DNA of 64,000 bases, from assembly GCA_039545355.1 (NCBI GenBank), contig BCJJ01000015.1:434001-498000 (forward strand), given 5' to 3'. Source of the DNA: Trichosporon coremiiforme (taxonomy: Eukaryota > Basidiomycota > Tremellomycetes > Trichosporonales > Trichosporonaceae). Below, one piece after another: positions 21,194-32,238 of the stretch (its first letter is position 1; each line of letters begins with the position of its first letter). The position numbers were made by a program, and so were the translations under genes. The notes beneath the pieces are model-generated. The model did not search any database and had not been told where the DNA came from. It worked only from the letters and a program-made list of their open reading frames with translations.

Positions 21194-21685
21194 TCAGGTT
21201 AAGTAACACCATCTCAGGCCCGTATCCACCATAACACTGCCGCCGGCATCGTTCTCAGGTCAGATCAGGTCAGATCAGGACGCATCAGGTTTCCGCGCCT
21301 TTTCAGAACTAAACCGCTGCGCGGCGCACACCTGCACCATCAACGCAGACTTGAGTAATTGAGCCCTGTGTTCCGCTGCACCTGTATCCCACTGCAACCT
21401 CTCTCTACAACCTGGATGCGCACTGCGTCAGGATCAAAACATCGTCCCTCGCCGCCCTCGAAGTTAAGGTCAGCCCGTGGCCAGGCATCCCCTTTCTGAC
21501 TTACGTCCCTCACCACCTTCAGGTCGGCGCCAGATAGCGGCCCGACTTGACCTTGCGCCTAATCTCAACGGTGCCGCCGGCACACAGCTCAGGATGCATC
21601 CTAACTCAACTCGTACGCATCCTGCTGGCGTCAGGCGTCAGGATAGATAACACCTCGCGGCACCCTTGATACACCAGTACTCAGG
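21194..21685 (+). promoter_or_regulatory. Cluster of twelve same-strand TCAGG motifs
   Basis: TCAGG occurs at 21194, 21214, 21255, 21265, 21275, 21285, 21428, 21519, 21589, 21631, 21638 and 21681, all on the plus strand. Four of them form a 10-bp-spaced run at 21255-21289. The spacing elsewhere is irregular, so this is not a simple tandem repeat. Candidate protein-binding cluster; function unknown. Confidence 0.55.
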
Positions 21686-22246
21686 TATCGGCATTCTACA
21701 CGATGTGCAACGGGTATGCATCAGCAGCACAGAGCATCATGCTGCTGCCCAGCCGACCAAAATCTTCTACCTGAACATCCAAACACATCGCTGCAAGCAG
21801 ACACTGCCACGTCGCACCGACCCATGCATTGTGAGCGGGTGCATTCGTCCATTCCGCACGCCGCGCGCCGCAACGCGACGCGGCCGAACCCGGGCGCCGG
21901 CTGGCGACGCGGGGGTACCGCTGTCGGAGTCTCCGCCCCCACCTTCGCCGGATCCACGGTTCGCTTCTCGCTTACTCTGCCAAAGATGGTACCTGCGCTG
22001 TGGTCGCGGGAGTACGCGCGCCACATGCTTGTGCCGCTTTGGGACCTGCATGCCTCGTATGTCTTGCAGAGATGCATGAATGCAGAAGTGCGTTCCGGGG
22101 CGGGTTTGGGCCAGGTTTCAGCCGGGATGAAGTGGGCTGCGATCGAGACGCTTGCAATCTCTCCCCACTCTCCCACTCTGGTCAGAGGCACTCAATACAA
22201 TGGAGTGGGCACGCTACGGCACTGCACAGCACTCGACGCGTACCGT

Positions 22247-22286
22247 ACGGCACGGCACGGCACGGCACGGCTGGCACGGCTGGCAC
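22247..22286. repeat. ACGGC array grading into GGCAC/CTGGCAC
   Basis: Five ACGGC units (22247-22271) followed by two TGGCACGGC-like units. Short simple-sequence array in the non-coding block. Confidence 0.8.
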
Positions 22287-25200
22287 ACCGGAGTGTGACG
22301 GGGAGGAGATACGGAGTTCTCGGTGTTGGACGACGCTGACTTCTGAGCTCGAGCCCGGCGGTCCGCCGTCTCGCCGAGCTGCGCACCGCTCTTGACTCGC
22401 GGCGCTGCAGCGCTGCAGCTGCAAAGCGCATTCCACAACCCACCCGTGCTCGGACGTGTTCCACAGACACAGGGCGTGCCGGCGTCGGGAGCACTGTGGC
22501 TTGTTTCAATGGCTGGGAGCAGGAAGCCTGACGAGGCGTCGGTAGCTCCCGATGTCTATTCTGACTCCACTCGATTCCGCGATTCGCCGTCTCTCCGTCG
22601 GCAAAGGTGTGCGTTGCATGGGTCAGCTGCAGCCGAGCTGTGGGGATCATGGGGCCTCGTTTATGCGACAAACATGCAGAAGTTCTGATCTTTCAAACGC
22701 AGAAGATGCGGAAAGACCTCGAAACGCGTTTACCGTCTTTGGAACTCAGGGGACAGCGCGCCAGATACGTGCAACGCAGGCCGTAGTACACGACATGCTG
22801 GTACGCAGCCCGCGGTGCCCGCTTTGCCCGCTACGCGGGGAAGGCATAGGGGACATAGGGCAGAGGTGACTGCCAGAATTGGGCGCGACTGAATGTCGCA
22901 TAGGATCAGTAAGGATCACAAAGGATCAAGCACTGAATTGGCATTGAGCGGCCAGGTGCACACTACACACACCAGCACACGAGGTGGCACACGATGCCAC
23001 GCCAATGCATGGTTCCTCAACACACTAGTTGGCACAGCATGATCGCCTGCAGCGCTTCCAGTGCACACAACCGCGCATAACCGCCCAAAATGCTCGCCCG
23101 TCTGCCAAGCACGCACCAATGCGAGGCAATCAGATGGCCGAATGTGCCAACCGGCGAGCGCCGACACCGCGTTCCGAGCAAGGGCTAAGACTCTATGACG
23201 ATGCCGACGTCATAACCATCGTTACGGGCTGTACGGTGTATACGGGGGCGGGGCCAAGGGCCGCATAAAGCACAAGGCAGACGCAGGCGCACGCAGCCGG
23301 GCTGTCGCTGCTCATTCCGTGGGGCTGGCCAGCCCATGCAGTAAGCGCAGCGCAGCACCGTCGCTGTCGCAATGGGTGGTGCATGTGCGCGTCCATGGTG
23401 CACATGCGGAGCGAGCGCGAGCGACTCCGCGAATTCCCAACATTTACCCCACCAAATGAAGGCTTGCACGGGTTCCAGAATGTCTATAATCGGCGGCGCA
23501 GGTTGCAGACAAGCACATAAGCGTAAGCGCGCGGCGTAGGTGCAAGCTGTATATCCGCCTTCCGCACGTTGCGCGCAAGCTCGCGCCTTGCACCTTTGCT
23601 CCGCTCGGCTGCACGGCGACTCCATCAGCGAAAGTTGAGCGCTCCGCTGGGCTGGGCAGCTGATGACAAAGGCACCGTGAAAGGCACAGAAGCCGCTGAG
23701 GCACGCAGCCGCACCGCGCCAGCAAAGGTGAGATTGAGGGTAGGGTTCGGCGGAGCGCCAGCGTCATCGCTCGCTTTTGCTGGGGTGAAGAGTGGTGCTG
23801 ATGGCCGCACAGCGTCAGAGCCCCAGGAGAGACCAGGTGCCGTGGCTAGGGCGCGGCTTCTGTGCCCTCATTCGTTGCGTTCCTTTGCCCTCGCCCCCGA
23901 GCCCCAGCCAGTCCAGTTCAGCCAAGCAAAGCACGGCCGGCGGTTCGTTGGCGCGGTGGCGGCTGGCGCAAGCGCAAGCACCCCGCCCAAGGACGCGATC
24001 CATGCATCCCCCCTTGGCTCTCCCCTAGTCTTTCCTTGTGTTCCCTTCTCTGTTCCCTTGCGCCCCTGCGGGTCTTCCGGGTCCCTTCCTCTGTCCCTCC
24101 TGTCCCGGCCGGCGACCAGAGGGCCCAATCAGAGGAGCACCCTGAGATCTCTCCTAGTCTAACCCTGAACAGGCTTACGTTTACCTGCTGATTCGGCTGC
24201 CACAAAGGGCGGCAGGCAGCGGCCAACAAGCAGATCTCCAGTTAGCCGGTCATCTGCGTATGTCCTGGCGAAAGCTTCATAATCCACCCGACCCCACCAA
24301 TCACGCACGCTTGTCCGCTGCCGCAAGCGCATGCCAGATGTCTGAAAATACCCAGCAAGCTCAAAAGCTTCCATCAAGCATACACCGTACCGTACCCCAA
24401 TACCCGACCCCCTCCTGCTGCCCCTCTCGCTAGACGCCGAAATCCCGTAATAATGATCACACCACCCGCATTTGCCAACGGGTTCTGACGGCGATGTCCG
24501 TGACGTCTTGAGGTCTGCGCGCTCGTGGTCCAGTGACTCGCTCGCTGTGGTTGGCTGCCACATTGTGATCTTTGATCTCTTGTGATCCGTGATCTCTGCA
24601 GCCACACAACGGCCACGGCCTGCAGATCAGTCCGCGCAGCATACACACAACAGTCAGAGCTCTCGGCCGTGGCCCCGCGCCCCTGCGTCAGCCTGATGCA
24701 ACCTGATGCAACCTGGTGCCCGGCCCCTGCAGCCCCTGCAGCAGCTTGCAGCCCTTGGAGTGTCATGTCCGACCTTAGGTCTTGATGTGTGCGCTAGTGA
24801 GTGATCCTCCCAAGATGGACCGTCACGAAGCATGCAAGCGGCCCGGCCCGGCACCCAGTGGCAGCGGCGCACACCGCACGGCTGTCGGCTCCCTCCCGTG
24901 CCAGCTTGAGTCGTGGTGCAAGATCTGTGCTGGGCATAGTTGGCAGATGGGCAGAGCCAAGCGAGGCGGGAGCCACAGTCCCAGAGCCACACTCGTTCTG
25001 CGCAGGCAGCGCAGCGGCATCTCAGCAGCACACCGGCGCAGCGTCCCAGCACGACCCAGCGTATCAGCGTTCCATATGTTCCGGCGTTCGATCTCTCGGC
25101 GCTGCTGGTTGCATGCTTCCGTGCCCGGCGGTTGGCCGGGACGTCGCTTGGTGCGCCAGCCTCACGCTGGAGCGCTCAAGCCCGACGGAGCCGCCTCACG

Positions 25201-25560
25201 TCAAGATGAGACATGGGTGGCCCAAGCGTGTCACTGCTCGCATGTGGCCGCCAGTCAACCGCCCAGTCATCGAGCGCCGAGATACTGCCACCATACCTCC
25301 ACTGGAGCCCATGTACGCCTAGAAGCACTCGAGACTGGCGCTCGACCGGCGCTCGACCGGCGCAGATATCGATCCATCCCATCCGACGGCGTCAGGGTGA
25401 CGAAAAGAGGGGGCGGTGTACCTATGACATGACCCTGGAACACCCTGAATTGAAATTTTTACCCTGCTGTTCCCTGCCCCCACCCCCCTGCCTCTTTGAT
25501 CGACTCGTGCTGGCGCGCGCCACGGGGAGCCACTGGCAACTGGGCTCTGCCCGCACTTGC

Positions 25561-25628
25561 TGGGCTGGATTGGACTGGCTGCGACTGGCTGCGACTGGCT
25601 GGACTCGGCTGGACGAGGCTGGCCGGGC
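25561..25628. repeat. Imperfect CTGGACTGGCTGCGA-type tandem array
   Basis: A stretch of repeating GGCT/GGACT blocks including two copies of ACTGGCTGCG followed by drifted copies. Strong purine/pyrimidine asymmetry; no coding sense seen. Confidence 0.65.
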
Positions 25629-25896
25629 TTGCACAAGTACGAGCACATCAGCTGGCACGCCGACACAATGGGCTGGGTTGGCTGGTGAACGAGTGATGAC
25701 TGCTGCTGTGCGCAGTGCGCGTGCATTGGATGCCGAGGGAGCCGGCACTTGGTCGGCGTTTACCCCTGCCTTCCCTGTTACGCCCTTACCCTGACTGACC
25801 AGGCCACTTGCCTGTGGCCCCCCCGGCCAACGTCGAATAACGGCCACCTCAGAGCTACACCATGCATCTTCCATCATCCACCGGGCATCCCGACTA

Positions 25897-25926
<30 letters not shown>
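25897..25926. repeat. Five perfect CTCAGG hexamers
   Basis: Exactly five tandem CTCAGG units. Each contains the TCAGG core that is clustered at 21.2-21.7 kb on the same strand. Confidence 0.9.
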
Positions 25927-25927
<1 letters not shown>

Positions 25928-26000
25928 CACTCACCGACACCGGCGACTTGCGCGACTGCTCTCTAATCCGCCTAATCCGCCAGTCCTATTGCCTCCAGTG

Positions 26001-28654
26001 CGCTCCATTAGCTCCTTTTGCCCAACTCCTCCCTCTGCCCAGCGGCCAAGCGCACCCACCCACCCACGCACCCACGCACCCTCTCTCTCCAGTCACTCCG
26101 AACACCGTAGCGCGCCAGCACCAAGCGCACTCGCACACTGGCACGCACCAAGGCCCTCGGCTTCGACGCCGCCTTGCACTAATCTCGCAGCTGGGTCGGT
26201 GGCCCTCTGGCCCTCCGCCTGCGGAGCTCGCGTCCTCTCGTCTGGTGCCTACGGACGCCAGGGTCGGTGAGCCTAACCTGAGTTGGTGTCGAGTTACCCT
26301 CGCGCGCTCCCTCGATGGCCCTTGTTGGCCCTTGTTGAGCCCTTGTTTGCCCCTGGGTTCGCCCAACCACCCATCATCCCAGTCTCCGCCGTCCTCTCCA
26401 CCAACGTCAACGTCCACTTTTCTATCCAACCACCCGTCTTTCTTCGACCGTCGTCGTATCATCCCCACCTCTCTCCATCGCATCGTCGCTCTCAACTAGC
26501 ACAACCCATCAACAGCTCGACCCGGCCTCCCCTCCGCGTCGCTCGCCAGCTTGTTTCTCTGTCCCATCGTTTTTCGTCTTCTCCCTCCCCCTCCTCGCGT
26601 CGCTCAGTTTCAAGCAAGCCCATTAGCCAAATCAATCGGCGGTCGGCTCTCGGAAAAAAATACGCGCGTACCAAACTCAACGACTGCTTTTTCCCTCACT
26701 GCCCTCTTAACCCTCAGTGCCCCTTCCTCTTACCCCTCCCCTAAAGCAGCCCCGTCCCCTCTATCCCTCTCTATCAATCAAACCTCCCTAATTTTCTTTG
26801 GAGTCACCTTTTTCATCCTTCCTTTTCGAATCCAAAGTTACTCCCCCTCCAACGAACGCTTTTGATTTCATCGGCGACATCGTCCTTGTTGTGACTGTAT
26901 CCATCAGACCAAACGTGAGTACTGCGTCCCATGTCTTGCACTGCTACGGCGTGCGACAGCTCTTGCATCTCTTCCATCCCCTCGCCCTCATCGCGTCGGC
27001 CCTCGTCCTCGCTGGGTCAGCACCACCACCTCCTTCATCTTATCTTTCCCTAATGTGTTGAGACAAGACGGAAATCTAGGGGCGGCCCAGCCCTGCAGCT
27101 GGACCTGACCCTCAAGCAACTCTTGACCCTCTTGCACATCAATGTCGTGCAGTGCATCATGTCATCCACCATGCTTGCACTCATCGTTGATGTTGCATCG
27201 GTGGTTGCTACAGCGGTTGGCTTGCGCCCGTGCTGCTCTGTCAGCTTCCGTCCTCCCGAAAGAAATTTGTTTCTTGCGTTGGGGGTAAGACGACGGGGGC
27301 CTGACACGCGCTCGTGGTTACGCTTCCGGCTCAAGCAGCTCGGGAGTGGGCAGGTGCAGCCCGATGCACCCAAGGCACTCGAAACGTTATCAAAAGCTTG
27401 TTTGGCAGCTGTCCATGGCAATGCTTGAGCTAGTTCACGGAGCAAGCCTGGTCTGGAGACGTCTGGGTTGTGCATTGTTGCTGCAGCCAGCGGTGCCGCC
27501 GTCGTCTATCGAGACACAGAGGGCCGACGGGGAGCTTGGCCGGGTGTCAGCAGATGCAGTCCGCATCCAATCGCATCAAGCCCGGTCTCCGCCCAGTGTG
27601 AGGTAGCCGGTGGTGAATTTTCCAAACTCCACTGCTGCTGCTGCTGCTTCCCCTGTGTTCGCTGGATGTCGATGCAGGGGTGCCGATAACCAGAAAGGCG
27701 GTCGAGGTGCTGGCGGTGCTGCGGAGAGCCATTACACGGTGTTTCGTGTGCCGCACAGTGAAGGCATATGCTTGAACAATGAGATCGGATGAACCGATCG
27801 GTTGCTCGGTGATGCTTGTTGTGGAACAGGACGCGCCGCGAGTGCGAAGCCCAGCAGCGACCAGTGACATTCCGTGCCCGACGACGAGGCAGGAGGACCC
27901 AGACGGGTATACCCGGGGCCATCTGGCGGTGTGCAGTTCGATTGATGAATGCACGACGCTGGCGCGCCACGAATGTCACAAGGGCTGCTTGGGCGCTCCA
28001 CTGGGCCACTGCTCGGCTCTGCCGGCCACCGCCCGCGGACTAGCACTTCTCTATTCTCGGCTCCACCCATCCATCTCGACCCTTCCGCATCACTCCATCG
28101 CCTTTGTTCTTGTTCACTATTGCACAAAGCCTCTGGCGGCGACTGTGCACCGAGCTCAACCCAAACATCCATCCACCCTTTGCCTGTCCTCTGCCGATCG
28201 CGCCCCCTAAAGCTCTGTGCTGACAATTGTCCTTTTTCGCTCGTTGCCTACTACCTCCTACCTTGCTCGCCTTTCTCGTGTCTTTTCGCCGCGAAACATA
28301 CACACTCGACCCGAACATTCGACGACCCTGGCGACTCCCTCCCTCCTCATCGCCTCCTCATCATCCGTGCTCCACCTTGCATCTCGTGGTGTGTCGACAT
28401 CGCCGCGTCCGCCCTCCACTCAAACTGGTCACCGCACACGCGCCGCACGCTCCACCACTGTCCAAAACTTTTTTGTTCGACCCCCCACGTCGCCCCGGCC
28501 CTCCCCCCCGCGCAACACTGCATCCCGCATTGTACTCGTCATCACCTCCCAAACACGACGTTTACGACTGCAGTCATTGCTCTCAACGGCCCACCTGTGA
28601 TTGTATAGGGCTTTCCCGAGCAACCCCCTTCCATTTGGCCCGGTTTTCTTGATC
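26001..28654 (+). promoter_or_regulatory. NRG1 proximal upstream region with two pyrimidine-rich leader-like blocks
   Basis: Two long plus-strand CT-rich blocks resemble the 5' leaders of other genes here. The first (about 26000-26914) ends in a perfect donor, aaac|gtgagt, at 26915. The second (about 28030-28654) runs up to the NRG1 ATG and contains a possible acceptor gactgcag ending at 28573. The simplest reading is a distal 5'UTR exon spliced over roughly 1.7 kb, or alternative distal and proximal promoters. The intervening 26.95-28.0 kb has no recognisable gene. Confidence 0.45.
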
Positions 28655-30118
28655 ATGTCTACTGAGGCTTCCCCGCAGCAGGCAACTCATCTTCAATCCG
28701 TGTACTCTCAAGTTCCTCCCCACATGACTACCGCTCAGGACCCCCAGGACCGTGGCTACGCCAATGCCGGTCAGCCGCAGCAACAGCAGCAGCAGCAGGA
28801 CTCGGCCCCCGACTCGCCCGCGGTCCAGACCCCCGTCACCAAGGGCAAGAACGGTGCGACTGGCCCCGCCGAGGGCAAGCCTAAGCCGCACGTCTGCCCC
28901 ATCTGCCAGCGTGGCTTCACGACTGGCGGACACCTGCAGCGTCACCAGCGGATACATACGGGTATCAAGGCGTTCAAGTGCCCCTACCCGGGCTGTGAGA
29001 CGCGTACCAGCCGTCAGGACAACCTGCAGCAGCACTACCGCACCCACCTTTCGCCCACTCTCCGTCGTGGCTCCGGAACTGCTGCCCGCCAGGCCGTCGC
29101 CGCGGCGATGATGGCCGCTGGTCTCAAGTCATCGACCAGCAGGCAGCCCCGCAAGTCTAAGAATTCTCAGGTCGGCACCCCTGGCTCGTCTTCCGGCGCC
29201 TCGGTCACCCACGGCCAGTCGCCCTACCAGACCCCGACCCAGGCGACTGCTCCCTACGGCGGCTACATGTACGACGCGACTGGCCAGCACGGCGGCTACC
29301 CTCCCTACGGTGGCATCCCCCCTCCCGGTGTCTCCATGGCCAACGCCCAGTCGGCTCAGTCGTCTCGCGTCGCCTCGCCTGTCAACGGCCACTCGTCGGC
29401 GAGCTCTGTCCCGTCTGCTCACCACCAGCAGTACTTCGGCCAGCCTTTCGCCCAGCCTGGCGGCTATGCGTATCCGCAGTACAGCCAGTCGCAGGGCGGC
29501 TACCGCTACGGCGCCCCGAACGCGATGCCTCCTTACGGAGCGCCCCCCTCTCAGCACTCAATGTACTCTGGTGCGATGGCCCAGGACCACCACCAGCAGC
29601 ACATGTACTCACCAGTATCGGCAGGTGGCTTCAGCGCTCCCCACAGCGCTCGCGACTCTTACGGTTCGACCATGGCTCAGGGCGGCTACGCGTCGCAGCA
29701 GGTCATGAGCAACGGATACCCGGCTCGTCAGCAGACGTCGACCCCGCTGTCGGCGGGTGCTCACGAAGACATCGATCCTCGTTACCGCAGTACTGGAGCT
29801 CCTCGTGCGCTTTCTCCCCGCCGCAGTAGCCTGACTCAACAGGGTGATCTCCTCGCTGCCAGCTCCGCCAACGGCGCTTCGTCCTCCACTGCGCAGGCGA
29901 GTGCTGGCACCTCGACCGCGCGCGGCACCCAGCAGTTGCAAGCTTCGGCGCAGTCGTACTCGTACGCCCCCAGTGCGCACCTGTACGGTAGTGCTCAGCA
30001 CAGCAACGGCATGGCGCAGCCTAGTCGCGATGGTCCTTCTCCGATGTCCTACAGCGCACGCCCCAGCGTTGCCAGTTTGACTGAGGCTAATGGGTCGTCG
30101 AAGGGTGAGTACCGATAA
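28655..30118 (+). CDS. NRG1: Nrg1-type C2H2 zinc-finger transcriptional repressor
   Basis: Single exon as modelled, 487 residues. Two C2H2 fingers lie near residues 80-130: CPICQRGFTTGGHLQRHQRIH and CPYPGCETRTSRQDNLQQHYRTH, followed by LSPTLRRGSG. This tandem pair is characteristic of the Nrg1/Nrg2 group, glucose- and morphogenesis-related repressors; in Cryptococcus Nrg1 influences capsule and mating. A short poly-Gln tract precedes the fingers. The rest is Gly/Tyr/Gln/Ser/Pro-rich and probably disordered, with many YGG/GGY repeats. The final codons overlap a donor (AAG G|GTGAGT at 30105); splicing of a 39-nt intron to 30143 would replace the last residues GEYR with AET and end at 30154. The upstream intergenic region of about 10 kb is exceptional for this window and implies complex regulation. 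The start at 28655 (atcATGtct) is the first ATG in frame after the leader. Confidence 0.88.
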   Translation: MSTEASPQQATHLQSVYSQVPPHMTTAQDPQDRGYANAGQPQQQQQQQDSAPDSPAVQTPVTKGKNGATGPAEGKPKPHVCPICQRGFTTGGHLQRHQRIHTGIKAFKCPYPGCETRTSRQDNLQQHYRTHLSPTLRRGSGTAARQAVAAAMMAAGLKSSTSRQPRKSKNSQVGTPGSSSGASVTHGQSPYQTPTQATAPYGGYMYDATGQHGGYPPYGGIPPPGVSMANAQSAQSSRVASPVNGHSSASSVPSAHHQQYFGQPFAQPGGYAYPQYSQSQGGYRYGAPNAMPPYGAPPSQHSMYSGAMAQDHHQQHMYSPVSAGGFSAPHSARDSYGSTMAQGGYASQQVMSNGYPARQQTSTPLSAGAHEDIDPRYRSTGAPRALSPRRSSLTQQGDLLAASSANGASSSTAQASAGTSTARGTQQLQASAQSYSYAPSAHLYGSAQHSNGMAQPSRDGPSPMSYSARPSVASLTEANGSSKGEYR

Positions 30119-30735
30119 GCACGTGGGGGTGCTTGGTTCACAGCCGAAACCTAAGGGAAGGAGGAGCTAGGCGAGAGCTCGTGTGCTGTGGCGCAAAGGG
30201 TCGCAGGACTGAAGGAGGAGGACTGCGCGCGCGCATGAAGTGCCCTTAGGCTACTACGACAACTCGCGACGCCACAACGACGCCACCGACTCGGACATCA
30301 CCACACCACTTTCCTCGATACCCCGGCTATCGAAGGCTGACCATTTCCAGCATACTACTCGATCAAGCACGAATAGAACTTTTTTGACTTTTATCTTGCA
30401 TGTACTTTTTCCGCGTTCCTCTCGTCTCGCTCGCGTCTCAACAAATCAAGCAAACACCAATCACCATCACCATCACATTCTCCACCACCCTCATCCCCGC
30501 ACTCCCACCATCAAGAACGCTCTCCGTCTCATAAAATCCACGATAAACCACGAAACCCACCATCCCATCCCCCTCCCTTTACCCAGCACATCCCCGCGGT
30601 CCCACCCATCAACCTTGGGTTATACCAAACCTCCAGACTATGCATGTTGGTCCGAAAACTAGTTGCAGCGATTATCAAGTTTCAGGGCGGGCGGTAAAGG
30701 GCTGCCGCCGCGTCCCTTGGTGACTGACTCTAGCT
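30119..30735. other. Convergent 3' intergenic region NRG1/RPAP3
   Basis: About 620 bases, C-rich and A/C-rich on the plus strand. A 140-codon open frame at 30240-30662 has simple composition (His/Thr/Pro runs) and is read as 3' UTR. No RNA gene seen. Confidence 0.55.
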
Positions 30736-32238
30736 CTAAGTCAGGCGGACAAGCGCCTCCCGGTCAGACTTGGGAAGCATGAGTTCCGTCAACCTCCAGC
30801 GCCGGTTACTCCTGAGGCCTGCAATCACTTCCTTGATCCACTCATCGTTGCCGGTTCCCTTCCCAGCCGCAAGAGCGTGGAGGATCAACCCCAGCACATC
30901 GGGGTCCAAAAGGCCATCCATGACCTTGGCGATGACGGCAGGGGTATAGTGACGGAGGTACGCGAACCCGTCTTGCGGCGAAAGACCAGCAAGGGTACGG
31001 AGGAGGGAGAGACCGGCGCCTGCAGCGGTCGAGTGGGGGTTGGAGGGCGAGGCGAAGCTTGGAGCAGGCCGGGTTTGTGAGGTTGCTGGTTGGGCGAGCT
31101 GGGCGGCTGGGGCGACTGGGGCGACTGGAACGGGCGAAGGGACAGCTGAGGGCACAGCCGAAGGAATTGCAGAAGGTACAGCAGAGGGGATCGCAGACGG
31201 CGGCGGGGTCTGGACCGGTGTGTGTCGAGGGGCCGGCTGAGAAGTCCGTGTCGTGCTAACCGGTACGAGGCCGGGCATGCCCCCTCCCCCGCCGCCGTCG
31301 GCATAGCTCCGTCTCGCGGCCTTGGCAGCCTTGAGCGCTGCAAAGGAATTCTTGGGCGCCTCCGGCTCTGGCGGGGCAGGTGTGTCGACGTCCATCGCCT
31401 CCTCCCCACACCCGTTGCCTCCCGAGCCCGTCTTGTCTCTCTGTTCCCGTGCCCATCTCTCAGTCGCCTGTTTCCTATTCTCCTTCTCGGCGGCCTGTTT
31501 CTTCAGCGCTGCGTCCCTCGCCGTTCTTTCCAGGTCACTTTCCTGTCTCCGTTCCCTAGCGTCTTCGCCCGCCCAAACCCTAGCTCTCTCGGCTTTCTGC
31601 TGTTCTCCGGAGCGGGTTGAGCCATCAGCCCCCTCGCGCTTGATGAAGCCTTCACGGAGAGACTGGAGACCAGCCTGCGACCCCGGATCTGTTTTCAGGC
31701 GTTGAACGTCCACGTCGTTCTTGATCTCGGCAGCTAGGGTTTGGACTTCGGGCACTTGCGGGGCTGAAGCGAGGGTGGCCAGTGCAGCCTGCGGCTCGTT
31801 CATCCCCCTCTGGGCTAGGGCTAGGCGATAGAGGGGTTTCGCATTGGACGGGTCGAGTTCGTGTGCCCTCGTTGCGGCGCTGAAGGCTTGCGGATACCTG
31901 CTGTCAGCTGGGAGGGAAGGGGGGTGACAGGGAAGAGGGGCGACTCACTCTTGCAGGTTCAAGCGAGCTTGAGCCAGGTTCGACCACGCCTTGGCGTCCG
32001 TACTGTCCTGCGATACGGCTTGCTCGTACAGGTCCGCGGCGCGGGCCCAACGGCCTTGCCGGAAGAGTTTGTTCCCCTGGAGTCAGCTCGAACTCGCATC
32101 CTATCTCCAACCCCCCTCCTCATCTCCATACGCTCGTCGAGCTCGAGGAGAGAAGGGCTAAACACGGTAGCCTCCTTCCCTTTGCGTATTTTGACGGAGC
32201 AGGAGGAAGTGAAGACTCACCTCTTCCCTCAGCGACAT
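30736..32238 (-). CDS. RPAP3-like TPR co-chaperone
   Basis: Exons complement(join(30736..31897,31949..32076,32221..32238)), 435 residues; the first exon encodes only six residues (MSLREE). The N terminus is a TPR domain (about residues 5-115: GNKLFRQGRWARAADLYEQA, AWSNLAQARLNLQE, AFSAATRAHELDPSNAKPLYR), the type that binds Hsp90/Hsp70 C-terminal tails. A charged region (about 130-230) and a Pro/Ser/Val-rich linker follow. The C terminus (about 330-435: SLLRTLAGLSPQDGFAYLRHYTP, MDGLLDPDVLGLILHAL, RWRLTELMLPKSDREAL) matches the RPAP3 C-terminal helical domain that contacts the RuvBL1/2 ATPases. Such proteins are part of R2TP, which helps assemble RNA polymerase II, snoRNPs and PIKKs. One TPR array rather than the two of human RPAP3. 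Spag1-type relatives share the C-terminal domain, so the exact orthology is not settled. Confidence 0.87.

Larger units (their letters stand above)
18271..26000. other. Long non-coding block, distal part (upstream of NRG1)
   Basis: About 7.7 kb without a convincing gene. The longest open frames (about 200-230 codons at 18372-19055, 21716-22339, 23569-24162 and 24782-25432) have no splice architecture, overlap rival frames of similar length and have translations of low-complexity composition, as expected by chance in GC-rich DNA. GC content stays similar to the genic DNA, unlike the desert at the right end. It contains a TCAGG cluster and several short tandem arrays listed separately. It may be distal regulatory DNA of NRG1, non-coding RNA genes, or both. 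Confidence 0.6.

Noticed and set aside
23569..24162. 197-codon plus-strand open frame starting with an Arg-rich segment
   Set aside because: Looks like a mitochondrial presequence at first sight, but rival frames overlap it fully and the rest is low complexity.
24782..25432. 216-codon plus-strand open frame
   Set aside because: Overlapped by a second frame of similar length on the same strand and by others on the opposite strand; no motif in any.
30240..30662. 140-codon open frame after NRG1
   Set aside because: His/Thr/Pro-rich product of an A/C-rich 3' UTR; no start context or partner exons.
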